From Streptomyces sp. TRM68416 (GTDB lineage: Bacteria; Actinomycetota; Actinomycetes; Streptomycetales; Streptomycetaceae), in NCBI RefSeq assembly GCF_014596915.1, contig NZ_JACVWU010000023.1, positions 62,001 to 126,000 of the forward strand: DNA of 64,000 bases, given 5' to 3'. Positions 31,168-39,686 of the stretch are shown here, piece after piece; within the stretch, counting starts at the first letter, position 1, and each line of letters begins with the position of its first letter. The notes under the pieces were generated by a model. It was given only the letters and a program-made list of their open reading frames with translations, did no database searches and was not told the DNA's origin. The translations under genes were made by a program, and so were the position numbers.

Positions 31168-32991
31168 CTAACCCAGGCGCTGCACCAGGGCGCGGTACTC
31201 GTCCCACAGTTCCTTCGGGGTGTGGTCGCCGAAGGTGTTGAGGTGGTCGGGGACCAGCGCGGCCTCCTCGCGCCAGACCTCCTTGTCGACTGTGAGGAGG
31301 AAGTCAAGGTCGCTGTCGGCCAGTTCGAGGCCCTTGGTGTCGAGCGCGTCCTTCGTCGGCAGGATGCCGATGGGGGTCTCGACGCCCTCGGCCCTGCCCT
31401 CCAGGCGCTCCACGATCCACTTCAGGACGCGGGAGTTCTCGCCGAAGCCGGGCCAGACGAACTTGCCCTCGTCGTTCTTGCGGAACCAGTTGACGTAGTA
31501 GATCTTCGGGAGCTTCGCCTGGTCCTTGTCCTTGGCGACGTCGATCCAGTGGCCCATGTAGTCGCCCATGTTGTAGCCGCAGAACGGCAGCATGGCGAAC
31601 GGGTCGCGGCGCAGCTCGCCGACCTTGCCCTCGGCGGCGGCGGTCTTCTCGGAGGCGACGTTGGCGCCGAGGAAGACGCCGTGGTTCCAGTCGAAGGACT
31701 CCGTCACCAGCGGTACGGCGCTGGCGCGGCGCCCGCCGAAGAGGATCGCGGAGATCGGCACACCCTTGGGGTCCTCCCACTCGGGCGCGATGATCGGGCA
31801 CTGGGCGGCGGGGGTGGTGAAGCGGGCGTTGGGGTGGGCGGCGGGCGTCTCGGAGGCGGGCGTCCAGTCGTTGCCCTTCCAGTCGGTCAGATGGGCGGGC
31901 GTCTCCTCGGTCATGCCCTCCCACCAGACGTCGCCGTCGTCGGTGAGCGCCACGTTGGTGAAGACGGAGTTGCCCCACAGCGTCTTCATCGCGTTGGCGT
32001 TGGTGTGCTCACCGGTGCCGGGCGCGACGCCGAAGAAGCCGGCCTCGGGGTTGATGGCGTACAGACGGCCGTCCTCGCCGAACCGCATCCAGGCGATGTC
32101 GTCGCCGATCGTCTCGACCGTCCAGCCGGAGATCGTGGGCTCCAGCATGGCGAGGTTGGTCTTGCCGCAGGCGGACGGGAAGGCGGCGGCGACGTACTTG
32201 GACTCCCCTTGCGGAGGCGTGAGCTTGAGGATCAGCATGTGCTCGGCCAGCCAGCCCTCGTCGCGGGCCATGACGGAGGCGATGCGCAGGGCGTAGCACT
32301 TCTTGCCGAGCAGGGCGTTGCCGCCGTAGCCGGAGCCGTAGGACCAGATCTCGCGGCTCTCGGGGAAGTGCGAGATGTACTTGGTGGAGTTGCAGGGCCA
32401 GGGGACGTCCTCCTGGCCTTCCTCCAGCGGCGCCCCGAGGGTGTGCACGGCCTTCACGAAGAAGCCGTCGGAGCCGAGCTCGTCCAGGACCGGCTGCCCC
32501 ATGCGGGTCATCGTGCGCATGGAGACGGCGACGTAGGCGGAGTCGGTGATCTCGACGCCGATCGCGGAGAGGTCCGAGCCGAGGGGGCCCATGCAGAACG
32601 GGACGACGTACATCGTCCGGCCCTTCATCGAGCCGCGGAAGACGCCCTGCTCGCCGGTGAAGATCTCCCGCATCTCGGCGGGGGCCTTCCAGTGGTTGGT
32701 GGGGCCGGCGTCCTCCTCCTTCTCGGAGCAGATGAAGGTCCGGTCCTCGACGCGCGCGACGTCGGTCGGGTCGGAGGCCGCGTAGTAGGAGTTGGGGCGC
32801 TTGATCGGGTCGAGCTTCTTGAACGTGCCCTTCGAGACGAGCTCCCCGCACAGGCGCTCGTACTCGGCCTCGGAACCGTCGCACCAGACCACACTGTCCG
32901 GCTGGGTCAGTTCGGCGATCTCGTTCACCCACGAGATCAGTTCCTGATGGTTGGTGGGAACGACGGAGGGAGCCGCGTTGTCGCGCGCCAC
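31168..32991 (-). CDS. pckG: GTP-dependent phosphoenolpyruvate carboxykinase
   Basis: This gluconeogenic enzyme converts oxaloacetate and GTP to phosphoenolpyruvate, GDP and CO2. The 607-residue protein has the whole family signature: kinase-1a loop [12 protein letters not shown], kinase-2 [19 protein letters not shown] with the Mn-binding Asp, the substrate Arg segment [13 protein letters not shown], and the ATP/GTP-lid region. The GTG at 32991 is preceded by AGGAG; the open frame extends upstream to 33093 but without family residues. It is a single gene, followed by two large hairpins. Confidence 0.97.
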   Translation of the reverse strand: MARDNAAPSVVPTNHQELISWVNEIAELTQPDSVVWCDGSEAEYERLCGELVSKGTFKKLDPIKRPNSYYAASDPTDVARVEDRTFICSEKEEDAGPTNHWKAPAEMREIFTGEQGVFRGSMKGRTMYVVPFCMGPLGSDLSAIGVEITDSAYVAVSMRTMTRMGQPVLDELGSDGFFVKAVHTLGAPLEEGQEDVPWPCNSTKYISHFPESREIWSYGSGYGGNALLGKKCYALRIASVMARDEGWLAEHMLILKLTPPQGESKYVAAAFPSACGKTNLAMLEPTISGWTVETIGDDIAWMRFGEDGRLYAINPEAGFFGVAPGTGEHTNANAMKTLWGNSVFTNVALTDDGDVWWEGMTEETPAHLTDWKGNDWTPASETPAAHPNARFTTPAAQCPIIAPEWEDPKGVPISAILFGGRRASAVPLVTESFDWNHGVFLGANVASEKTAAAEGKVGELRRDPFAMLPFCGYNMGDYMGHWIDVAKDKDQAKLPKIYYVNWFRKNDEGKFVWPGFGENSRVLKWIVERLEGRAEGVETPIGILPTKDALDTKGLELADSDLDFLLTVDKEVWREEAALVPDHLNTFGDHTPKELWDEYRALVQRLG

Positions 32992-33246
32992 GATTGCTCC
33001 TAGGTGAGGGATTTTTGGTTGGAGGCCCCGTGGGGGCTGCGACCCGGGTGCCCGCCAGAGGGATACCTGACGCTCATCCGGTGCCGACCGCACTCATTTG
33101 ATCATCCGACGAGAGCGCCCATATGTCCAGAGGGCATCACAGGTGAGCGGACGTGAGGCCGGACACGTCCGCGTCCACGAACGGCCATCCGGGCTTCAAC
33201 TGCCGTGAGATGATGGCCACCACCGCCGTCGGACTGATGCGTAACT

Positions 33247-33266
33247 TACGGTTCCGTAGGTACGAT
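33247..33266 (+). promoter_or_regulatory. Palindromic operator and -10 box of the hemolysin III gene
   Basis: TACGG-TT-CCGTA (33247-33258) is a perfect palindrome of the kind bound by TetR-family repressors. TACGAT (33261-33266) follows as a -10 box, and the ATG is only 7 bases further, so the transcript may be leaderless. No regulator gene is adjacent. Confidence 0.5.
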
Positions 33267-33273
33267 GCAGTGC

Positions 33274-33987
33274 ATGACTGTGTCCGCCTCCGACGCGCCC
33301 ATGGACTCGCCGGCCGCCGGCCGCGGTCCCGTCGCGCTCAACCTTTCGCATCCGATCAAGCCCAAGCTCCGCGGCTGGCTGCACCTGGGCATGTTCCCGG
33401 CCGCACTGATCGCCGGCCTGGTGCTCACCGCCCTCGCCGACTCCTCGCGCGGCCGCATGGCCTGCGGGATCTACGCCCTGACGGCGTGCCTGCTGTTCGG
33501 CGTGAGCGCGCTGTACCACCGGGGCAATTGGAGCCCACGCATGGACGGCATCCTGCGCCGGCTCGACCACGCCAACATCTTCCTGATCATCGCGGGCACC
33601 TACACCCCGCTCACCCTGCTGCTCCTGCCGGGCGCCAAGGGCCAGTGGCTACTGTGGGGCATCTGGGGCGCCGCGGCCGCCGGGATCGTCTTCCGGGTCT
33701 TCTGGGTCGGCGCCCCGCGCTGGCTCTACACCCCCTGCTACATCGCGATGGGCTGGGCGGCGGTCTTCTTCCTGCCCGACTTCATGCGCGCGGGCGGCAT
33801 CGCGGTCCTCGTCCTGGTGATCGTCGGCGGGGTCCTGTACAGCGCGGGCGGCGTGATCTACGGCATCAAGCGCCCGAACCCCTCCCCGCGCTGGTTCGGC
33901 TTCCACGAGGTCTTCCACTCCTTCACGCTGGCCGCCTTCGTGGTGCACTACGTGGGGATCTCGCTGGTGGCGTACCAGCACGCGTAA
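33274..33987 (+). CDS. Hemolysin III family membrane protein (YqfA/PAQR type)
   Basis: This is an integral membrane protein of 237 residues with seven predicted helices. The family core is visible: ALYHRGNWSP after the second helix, LDHANIFLIIAGTYTPLTLL, and the C-terminal FHEVFHSFTLAAFVVHYVGI with conserved His residues that bind metal in PAQR-like proteins. The name is historical; a lytic role is not implied. The start at 33274 (MTVSAS) is preferred over the one at 33265 because of promoter spacing. It ends before a strong intrinsic terminator. Confidence 0.9.
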   Translation: MTVSASDAPMDSPAAGRGPVALNLSHPIKPKLRGWLHLGMFPAALIAGLVLTALADSSRGRMACGIYALTACLLFGVSALYHRGNWSPRMDGILRRLDHANIFLIIAGTYTPLTLLLLPGAKGQWLLWGIWGAAAAGIVFRVFWVGAPRWLYTPCYIAMGWAAVFFLPDFMRAGGIAVLVLVIVGGVLYSAGGVIYGIKRPNPSPRWFGFHEVFHSFTLAAFVVHYVGISLVAYQHA

Positions 33988-34003
33988 CGCCTCCCGCTCC
34001 CGC

Positions 34004-34037
34004 AGGGGCCACGGCTTCCGAGCCGGGGCCCCTTTTT
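34004..34037 (+). terminator. Intrinsic terminator after hemolysin III
   Basis: AGGGGCC and GGCT pair with AGCC and GGCCCCT to give a strong GC stem with a four-base loop, followed directly by TTTTT. It lies 17 bases after the hemolysin III stop. Confidence 0.85.
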
Positions 34038-34040
34038 CGC

Positions 34041-34325
34041 GCGCCCGCGCCGCCGCTCCGGGCACCCGCCGCCTCTCCGCGCGCCCGCCGCCTCTCCGCA
34101 CACCCGCCGACCGTCCACGCGCCCGCCACCCCTCCGCACACCCGCCGACCCTCCACACGCCCGCCACCCCTCCGCACACCCGCCGACCCTCCACACGCCC
34201 GCCACCCCTCCACACGCCCGCCGACCCTCCGCACACCCGCCAGCCCTCCGCGCGCCTGCCGCCCCTCCGCACACCCGCCGACCGTCCACGCACCCGCCGA
34301 CCGTCCACGCACCCGGCGGCTTTCG
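34041..34325. repeat. 19-bp tandem repeat array, 14 units
   Basis: Fourteen contiguous 19-base units (type gcacacccgccgaccctcc or acacgcccgccacccctcc) fill 34041-34306, with a decayed fifteenth unit to 34325. Units differ by a few bases and alternate in two subtypes in the middle. They occupy most of the gap between hemolysin III and the MFS gene, which has no supportable gene. Unspaced direct repeats rule out CRISPR. Confidence 0.9.
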
Positions 34326-34356
34326 CGCACTCGTCGGGCTTTCCTCGCGCCATCGA

Positions 34357-34389
34357 TTGACAGTCACTACATTTTGAGAGTTACTCTCA
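34357..34389 (+). promoter_or_regulatory. MFS/TetR operon promoter and operator
   Basis: TTGACA at 34357-34362 is a perfect -35. A 17-base spacer leads to GTTACT (34380-34385) and a start point at the ATG (34394), and no Shine-Dalgarno is present, so the mRNA is probably leaderless. The -10 is embedded in TGAGAG-TTA-CTCTCA (34375-34389), a perfect inverted repeat suited to the TetR protein encoded second in the operon. Confidence 0.65.
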
Positions 34390-34393
34390 TTTC

Positions 34394-35935
34394 ATGGCTA
34401 CTTCCGCTTCACCGGATCCTCGCCGCTGGTGGGCCCTGGCCGCCCTGGTCGCGAGCATGCTGACCCTCGGCTTCGACACGACGATCCTCAACGTGGCACT
34501 GCCGACCATGGCCGCCGAACTGGGCGCCACCACCGGCGAGCTGCAATGGATGGCGGACGCCTATGTCGTCGTCTTCGCCGCGCTGATGCTCCCCGCCGGA
34601 CTGCTCGGCGACCGCTTCGGGCGGCGGCGAATGCTGATCCTCGGGCTGGCGATCTTCCTCGTCGGCTCCGGCGTCGGCGCGCTGGCCGACGACACGAACG
34701 CGGTGATCGCGGCCCGCGCGGTCATGGGCGTCGGCGCCGCACTGATCACCCCGCTCGCCCTGTCCGTCCTGCCCGCGCTCTTCGCCCCCGAGGAGCGCTC
34801 CAAGGCGGTCGGCATCATGTCCGCCGCCTCCGCCCTCGGCCTGCCGCTCGGCCCGATCATCGGCGGCTGGCTGCTCAACCACTTCTGGTGGGGTTCGGTC
34901 TTCCTGGTCAACGTGCCCATGGCCGCCCTCGGCATCACCGCCTGCCTCTTCCTGCTCCCCGAGACCCGCGACCCGGCCTCCCCCAAGGTCGACGCCTTCT
35001 CCACCGCGCTCACCGCGAGCGGCCTCGGCGCGCTCGTCTACGCGATCATCGAGGCCCCGGTCCGCGGCTGGGCCGACCCGCTGATCCTCGGCATGCTCGC
35101 GGCGGCCGTCGTCCTGATCACCGCGCTGGTGCTGCGCGAGCGGCGGTCGGAGCGTCCCATGCTCGACATGACGCTGCTCGCCCACCGTGGCTTCCTGTTC
35201 AACGCGATCGCCGCGACCCTGGTCATGTTCGTCCTGTCCGGTCTGCTGTTCGTGCTGCCGCCCTACCTCCAGGCCGTCCTCGGCCACGACGCCCTCGGCA
35301 CCGGCGTACGGCTGCTGCCGATGATGGGCGGCCTGCTGGTCGCCGCCCGGCTCGCCCCGAAGGTCGTCGAGCGCTTCGGGGCACGGGCCACGGTCAGCGC
35401 CGGCCTGGTGGTGCTGGCCTTCGCCGCCCTCCTCGGCAGCCGTACGACGAGCGGCTCCGGCTACGGCTTCACCGCACTGTGGCTCTCCGTCACCGGCCTC
35501 GGTTTCGGCTTGTCGCTCATCCCGGCCATGAACAGCGCGCTGGGCGCCCTGCCCCGCGACCGCGCCGGCAGCGGCTCGGGGCTGCTGATGACCCTGCGCC
35601 AGGTCGGCGGCGCGATCGGCATCGCCCTGCTCGGCAGCCTGCTGGCCGGCGCCTTCCGGGACCGGCTCGACGTCACCGGGCTGCCCGCGCAGGCCGCCGA
35701 CACCGCCGGGGAGTCCGTCGTCGCCGCCCACCTCGTCGCCGAACGGACCGGCGCCGCCGACCTGGTGGCCTCCGCGAACAGCGCCTACGTCCACGGCATG
35801 GGCGTGGTCCTGCTGGTCTGCTCGGTCGCCTCCCTGGTCGCCGCGCTGCTGGCGGCGGTGTTCCTCACCGACTCCGAGGAAGCACGGGAGGACGGGACGG
35901 AAATGGTCTCCGCCAAGGCCGATGCCCGACAATGA
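34394..35935 (+). CDS. MFS drug exporter (DHA2/EmrB-QacA type, 14 helices)
   Basis: This is a proton-driven multidrug efflux transporter, 513 residues with about 14 helices. Motif A GDRFGRRRML (residues 73-82) follows helix 2, and helix 1 carries the LGFDTTILNVALPTMAAELG pattern of the DHA2 family. Helix 5 has the GLPLGPIIGGWL motif C of exporters. It is the first gene of a two-gene operon with a TetR regulator whose ATG overlaps its stop. The operator over the promoter indicates autoregulated, substrate-inducible expression. The substrate is unknown. Confidence 0.92.
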   Translation: MATSASPDPRRWWALAALVASMLTLGFDTTILNVALPTMAAELGATTGELQWMADAYVVVFAALMLPAGLLGDRFGRRRMLILGLAIFLVGSGVGALADDTNAVIAARAVMGVGAALITPLALSVLPALFAPEERSKAVGIMSAASALGLPLGPIIGGWLLNHFWWGSVFLVNVPMAALGITACLFLLPETRDPASPKVDAFSTALTASGLGALVYAIIEAPVRGWADPLILGMLAAAVVLITALVLRERRSERPMLDMTLLAHRGFLFNAIAATLVMFVLSGLLFVLPPYLQAVLGHDALGTGVRLLPMMGGLLVAARLAPKVVERFGARATVSAGLVVLAFAALLGSRTTSGSGYGFTALWLSVTGLGFGLSLIPAMNSALGALPRDRAGSGSGLLMTLRQVGGAIGIALLGSLLAGAFRDRLDVTGLPAQAADTAGESVVAAHLVAERTGAADLVASANSAYVHGMGVVLLVCSVASLVAALLAAVFLTDSEEAREDGTEMVSAKADARQ

Positions 35936-36570
35936 CCCCCATGACGCCCGCACGCACCTCCTCCGCCACGGACGTCCCCCCGCTGGGGCTCCGCGAGCGG
36001 AAGAAGATCAAGACCCGGACGGCGATCCGCACGGCGACCTACTCCCTGATCAAGGAACAGGGCTACGACGCCACCACCATCGAGCAGATCGCCGAGCGCG
36101 CCGAGGTGTCGCCGTCCACGGTCTTCCGTTACTTCCCGACCAAGGAGGACATCGTCCTCACGGACGAGTACGACCCGATGATGCTGGAGGTGCTGCGCAC
36201 CCGGCCCGCCGAAGAGCCGTGGCTGGACTCAGTGCGGTACGTCATGCACCAGGCCATCGACGCGATGATGGCGGAGGACCCCGAGGCGATCCGGGTACGG
36301 GCCCACCTCGCGCTTCACGTCCCCGCCGTCCGCTCCCGCATGGTCGAGAGCATGTCGGAAACCGGCCGCCTCCTCCGTGCGGCCCTCGCCGAACGCTCCG
36401 GCCTGGCCCCGGACAGCCTCGAAGTGCGCGTCTACGCCATGGCGCTCGTCGGCGGCCTGGTGGAGGTCAACATGGCCTGGGCCGAGAACGACTTCCAGGA
36501 CGACCTCGGCGCCATGGTCGACCGCGCCCTGGACGTCCTGAAGGACGGCCTCCCCACCGAAATCCGCTGA
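35932..36570 (+). CDS. TetR-family repressor of the MFS operon
   Basis: This is a one-domain regulator of 212 residues. The helix-turn-helix is TTIEQIAERAEVSPSTVFRY at 47-66, followed by FPTKEDIVLTDEY and a helical ligand-binding domain (about 80-210). The ATG at 35932 overlaps the MFS stop (ATGA), so repressor and pump are made together. It should bind TGAGAGTTACTCTCA at 34375 and be released by a pump substrate. That link is inferred from operon position. Confidence 0.9.
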   Translation: MTPMTPARTSSATDVPPLGLRERKKIKTRTAIRTATYSLIKEQGYDATTIEQIAERAEVSPSTVFRYFPTKEDIVLTDEYDPMMLEVLRTRPAEEPWLDSVRYVMHQAIDAMMAEDPEAIRVRAHLALHVPAVRSRMVESMSETGRLLRAALAERSGLAPDSLEVRVYAMALVGGLVEVNMAWAENDFQDDLGAMVDRALDVLKDGLPTEIR

Positions 36571-36587
36571 ACCCGGCACCCGACAGC

Positions 36588-36605
36588 AGCAGATGTACAT
36601 CTGCT
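36588..36605. promoter_or_regulatory. Toxin-antitoxin operator
   Basis: AGCAGATGTACATCTGCT is a perfect 18-base palindrome, 11 bases before the antitoxin ATG. TACATT (36605-36610) is a candidate -10, which would put the start of RNA at the ATG. Palindromes of this kind are the usual autoregulatory sites of Phd/YefM antitoxins. Confidence 0.75.
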
Positions 36606-36616
36606 ACATTCGTTAC

Positions 36617-36898
36617 ATGAGTGAGCCCGTGATCGCCCCAATGGCCGATGTCCGCAGGCACCTGGCCGACGTCATAGACCGCGCCCACAGGGACGACGTC
36701 CCCACGATCATCACTCGGCGTGGCAGGCAGGAGGCCGTGGTGCTGGACATCGACGAGTACCGGCGCCTGCGCGAGCTCGCGGAGCGCGCCGAGGACGCCT
36801 GGCTGAACCGGCTGGCCGACGACGCCGAGTCCGAAGGGCTCGAAGGCTCCCTCACCCTGGAAGAGATGGCCGCCGCGATCCGCGACCGCCGCACCTGA
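36617..36898 (+). CDS. Phd/YefM-family antitoxin
   Basis: This is the antitoxin of a type II toxin-antitoxin pair, 93 residues. The N-terminal Phd/YefM fold reads VIAPMADVRRHLADVIDRAH, then TIITRRGRQEAVVLDIDEYR, which binds DNA. The acidic helical C-terminus (from about residue 50, EDAWLNRLADDAESEGLEGS) would neutralise the toxin. The ATG at 36617 (MSEPVIAP) is chosen because of the promoter and palindrome; the frame extends to 36593 only through the operator. The toxin gene follows after 6 bases. Confidence 0.88.
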   Translation: MSEPVIAPMADVRRHLADVIDRAHRDDVPTIITRRGRQEAVVLDIDEYRRLRELAERAEDAWLNRLADDAESEGLEGSLTLEEMAAAIRDRRT

Positions 36899-36904
36899 GC
36901 ACCC

Positions 36905-37183
36905 ATGGGATACGTCACGCGCTTCACACCGCACGCCCAGCGGGACATGCTCAAGATCCCCCGCCCGGACGCCCTCCGGATCCTGCACCGCCTCACCGAG
37001 TTCCAGAGGGCCCTGGACGCGAACGACACCTCCGCCTTCGACATCAAGGCACTCCAGGGGCACGAGTCCCGGTGGCGTCTGCGGATCGGGGACTACCGCG
37101 CCGTATACACGATCGAACACGGGCAGCTCGTCGTATGGGTGCTCACGGTCGCTCACCGTCGCGACGTCTACCGCGACCTCTGA
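36905..37183 (+). CDS. RelE/ParE-family toxin
   Basis: This is the toxin partner, 92 residues. It has the RelE fold: VTRFTPHAQRDMLKIPRPDA (helices 1-2), DIKALQGHESRWRLRIGDYR with the conserved Leu-x-Gly...Arg-x-x-x-Gly-x-Tyr-Arg core, and VVWVLTVAHRRDVYRDL at the C-terminus, where basic and Tyr residues sit in ribosome-dependent mRNA interferases. It is likely an mRNA cleaver of the RelE class, though ParE-like gyrase inhibition cannot be excluded. Start ATG at 36905, 6 bases after the antitoxin stop. Confidence 0.88.
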   Translation: MGYVTRFTPHAQRDMLKIPRPDALRILHRLTEFQRALDANDTSAFDIKALQGHESRWRLRIGDYRAVYTIEHGQLVVWVLTVAHRRDVYRDL

Positions 37184-37192
37184 GCCACGGCC

Positions 37193-37250
37193 GCGCCCCC
37201 AAAGGGGCGCGGGGAACTGCGCGACCGGCCACGACGCGTCCGCAGGCGAA
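37193..37250. terminator. Terminator hairpin with the common Streptomyces intergenic element
   Basis: GCGCCCC-CAAA-GGGGCGC forms a stem just after the toxin stop, and is followed by GGGGAACTGCGCGACC. This tail after such a stem is a sequence I know to recur in many intergenic regions of Streptomyces genomes. It probably ends both the toxin-antitoxin transcript and, from the other side, the glycan operon. Confidence 0.65.
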
Positions 37251-37283
37251 CGACGACGCATCACGGCACTCCCAGCGGAGCGC

Positions 37284-39686
37284 TCAGCGCCGCTTCAGGT
37301 CCTTCTTTCCGCAGGCGATCCCGTCCTTGTTGAGGTCAAGACGCAGCGGGTCGTCCTTGCCGTTGAGCTTCAGACGGCCGTAGTCGTTGGCCTTGAGCCA
37401 GTCGCAGCGGGCCTTGGTCGTGGCCTTCACGGTCGGCGGGAAGTCGGTCGGCACGCAGACGTTGGCGGAGCCGTAGTGCCGGTCGCAGCCGGAGACGGTC
37501 GGGCTGACGGCCTGCGCGGACCGCTTCTTGCCCGGCCCCTTCACCTTGCCGGACAGGTCGTCCGCGAAGGAGTGGACATGCGCCGAGGCGTCCTTCGCCT
37601 TCAGCGCCGAGGGACCCTGGAGGTGCACCCACTTCGCCACCGACGGCACGCCGTTGGCGTCGACCGCGAAGAGCATGTACCAGCCGGGCGGGGCCAGGTT
37701 GGGGTTGCTCGTCACGTTCAGGTCGACGTTGTTGCCGTCCACGCTCAGCGGCAGGTCGACGAAGCGCTGGTTCGGGTCGGAGGAGTGCGTCACCGCCGCC
37801 GGACGGATCAACTCCGCCTTGGCGACGGGCCGGTCCACGGTGATCCGCTGGGTGTCGCCGTAGTTCCACTCGGTGTCGATCACCGAAGTGATCGTCGGCC
37901 GCTCGCCCTTGAAGAGGTAGGGCGGGGTGTAGACCGACACGTTGTGGTTCCAGGAGCCGTTGCCCGGGTTGTCGCCGGTGGTCATCACCCGGCCGTCGGG
38001 GAGCAGGAACGCCGAGGCGTGGTAGCCGCGGGCCTCCGGGTCGACCGCCACCGGGTCGAAGGTCTCCGTCTCCGGGTCGAAGATCGACGTCTCGAAGACC
38101 GGGTTGGCGCGGTTGTGCAGGGCGCCGCCCGTCTCCAGCACCTTGCCGTCCGGCAGCAGCACCGCGGAGACGTACATCTTGCCCTGGTCGCCGGTCTGCG
38201 CCACGCGCCCGTTGCCGAAGTCGACGGTGCCCTGCGGGATCGGCGGCCCGGCCACGTAGGACGGGTCGGGCTGCTTGAGGTCGATGATGTCGGTCAGCCG
38301 GTTGGCGTCCGGGTTGGTGTCGATGTTGCCGCCGCCGAGGGTGAGGACCTTCTGGTCCTGCGCCGGGGGCAGCAGCACGCTCGCCGACTGGTCGCGCTCG
38401 TCCTTGTTCTGCAGGCCGGGCACCTGGGTGATGGTGTTGGCGTCGTAGTCGTAGATCGCCGAGCCGGTGCCGGGGATGTTGTTGCCGAAGACATGGCTGC
38501 CGGAGTAGAAGAGGCGGCCGTCCTGCATGAGGATCATCGACGGGTACAGGCCCCAGTACGACCAGGTCTGGTTGACCTTCCACAGCGGCTGCCACTGCTG
38601 CTCGGCCTCGGAGAAGATCTCCGCGGTCACCGAGCCGGTGGAGTCCTCCTTCAGTCCGCCGAAGGAGATGACGTCACCGTTGCCGAGGATCGTCGCCGAC
38701 GGGTACCAGTGGCCGTCGTTCATGTCGTTGGTCCTGGTGTAGGTCTCGGTCTCCGGGTCGAAGATGTACGAGTCCTTGTAGCCCTGGTAGCCGATCGTGC
38801 CGTCGGCCGACGGATAGCCCTTGTTGCCGCTCATCACCAGCACCCGCCCGTCCTGGAGCTGGACGTGGCCGGCGCAGAACATGTCGTCCGGGGTGGGGAT
38901 GACCTTGTAGCTGCCGTTCTGCGGGTCGTAGACGGCGGAGGTGAAGGTGCCCGCCTCGAACATCTCCTCGCTGTTGCCGGAGCCGGCGATCAGCAGCACC
39001 TTGCCGTTGTGCAGGACGACGGAGTGCATCGAGCGCACCGGGTTCTGGACGGGCAGCACGTCCCAGCGGCCGTTGGCGCACTCCTCGGCGGTGCCCGTGC
39101 AGTCCGGCGGCGGGGTGACGTCGGGGACCTGGTCCATCGTGTAGTCGTCGGTGGTCGCCGAGCCGGTGCCGTAGACGGAGACGCCCCAGCTGATGCGGTC
39201 GGTGCCGGCCGGGACCTCCGGTGTGCGGACCGTGGCCTCGGTCCAGCTCCCGGCCATGTCCAGTGTCTTGAGGTCGGTCCAGTACTGCCAGCCGGCCGTG
39301 GTGTCGTGCCGGAACAGGGTGATCGCGGCGTCCGGCGTGGTCGTCTTGTACCACAGGCCCAGGTCGTACTGCTTGCCCGGCGTGACCAGCGGCGCGCACT
39401 CGGTGGACTCGGTGATCAGCGCCTTGCGGTCGCCCTCGGCCCGGCGGGTCAGCTCGACCTTCATGGCCTTGGAGCCGGAGTGGGCGTCGGAGGTCGTGGT
39501 GAAGGTGAAGTCGTTGTCGCCCCAGCCCGATTTCGACCAGCAGGCCGGCATGTCCCCGGTGCCCGCGGTCTCGAAGCCGGGGTTCTTGATGAGGTTGGCG
39601 GCGGAGGCGGACTGGGGTGCGGCGAGGAGGAGACCGGCGGTGAGGGTGCCTACCGCCAGCAGGGCCGTTCTGCGTCGGTGTGTCAT
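37284..39686 (-). CDS. Secreted galactose-oxidase-like radical copper oxidase with excalibur-type tail
   Basis: This is an exported oxidase, 800 residues: signal peptide 1-29, a carbohydrate-binding-type beta domain (30-190), a kelch seven-blade propeller (about 205-590), a DUF1929 Ig-like domain (595-690) and a Cys-rich C-terminus with DLNKDGIACG (784-793), a calcium-binding excalibur-type motif. All ligands of the copper-radical site are present: Cys271 (MFCAGH) and Tyr328 (GHWYPS) to form the Cys-Tyr cofactor, Tyr555-His556 (RGYHAS) and His634 (VTHSSD). It should oxidise an alcohol or aldehyde of a glycan to give peroxide. It is last of four overlapping genes; the other three make or move glycans. 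Confidence 0.88.
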   Translation of the reverse strand: MTHRRRTALLAVGTLTAGLLLAAPQSASAANLIKNPGFETAGTGDMPACWSKSGWGDNDFTFTTTSDAHSGSKAMKVELTRRAEGDRKALITESTECAPLVTPGKQYDLGLWYKTTTPDAAITLFRHDTTAGWQYWTDLKTLDMAGSWTEATVRTPEVPAGTDRISWGVSVYGTGSATTDDYTMDQVPDVTPPPDCTGTAEECANGRWDVLPVQNPVRSMHSVVLHNGKVLLIAGSGNSEEMFEAGTFTSAVYDPQNGSYKVIPTPDDMFCAGHVQLQDGRVLVMSGNKGYPSADGTIGYQGYKDSYIFDPETETYTRTNDMNDGHWYPSATILGNGDVISFGGLKEDSTGSVTAEIFSEAEQQWQPLWKVNQTWSYWGLYPSMILMQDGRLFYSGSHVFGNNIPGTGSAIYDYDANTITQVPGLQNKDERDQSASVLLPPAQDQKVLTLGGGNIDTNPDANRLTDIIDLKQPDPSYVAGPPIPQGTVDFGNGRVAQTGDQGKMYVSAVLLPDGKVLETGGALHNRANPVFETSIFDPETETFDPVAVDPEARGYHASAFLLPDGRVMTTGDNPGNGSWNHNVSVYTPPYLFKGERPTITSVIDTEWNYGDTQRITVDRPVAKAELIRPAAVTHSSDPNQRFVDLPLSVDGNNVDLNVTSNPNLAPPGWYMLFAVDANGVPSVAKWVHLQGPSALKAKDASAHVHSFADDLSGKVKGPGKKRSAQAVSPTVSGCDRHYGSANVCVPTDFPPTVKATTKARCDWLKANDYGRLKLNGKDDPLRLDLNKDGIACGKKDLKRR

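Noticed and set aside
34041-34325. Possible CRISPR array
   Set aside because: The 19-base units are contiguous with no spacers, and no Cas gene is in the window.
33923-34367. Minus-strand open frames with Gly/Arg/Val repeats over the 19-bp array
   Set aside because: They are translations of the tandem repeat in three frames, with no ribosome site or domain, and are best explained by high GC content.
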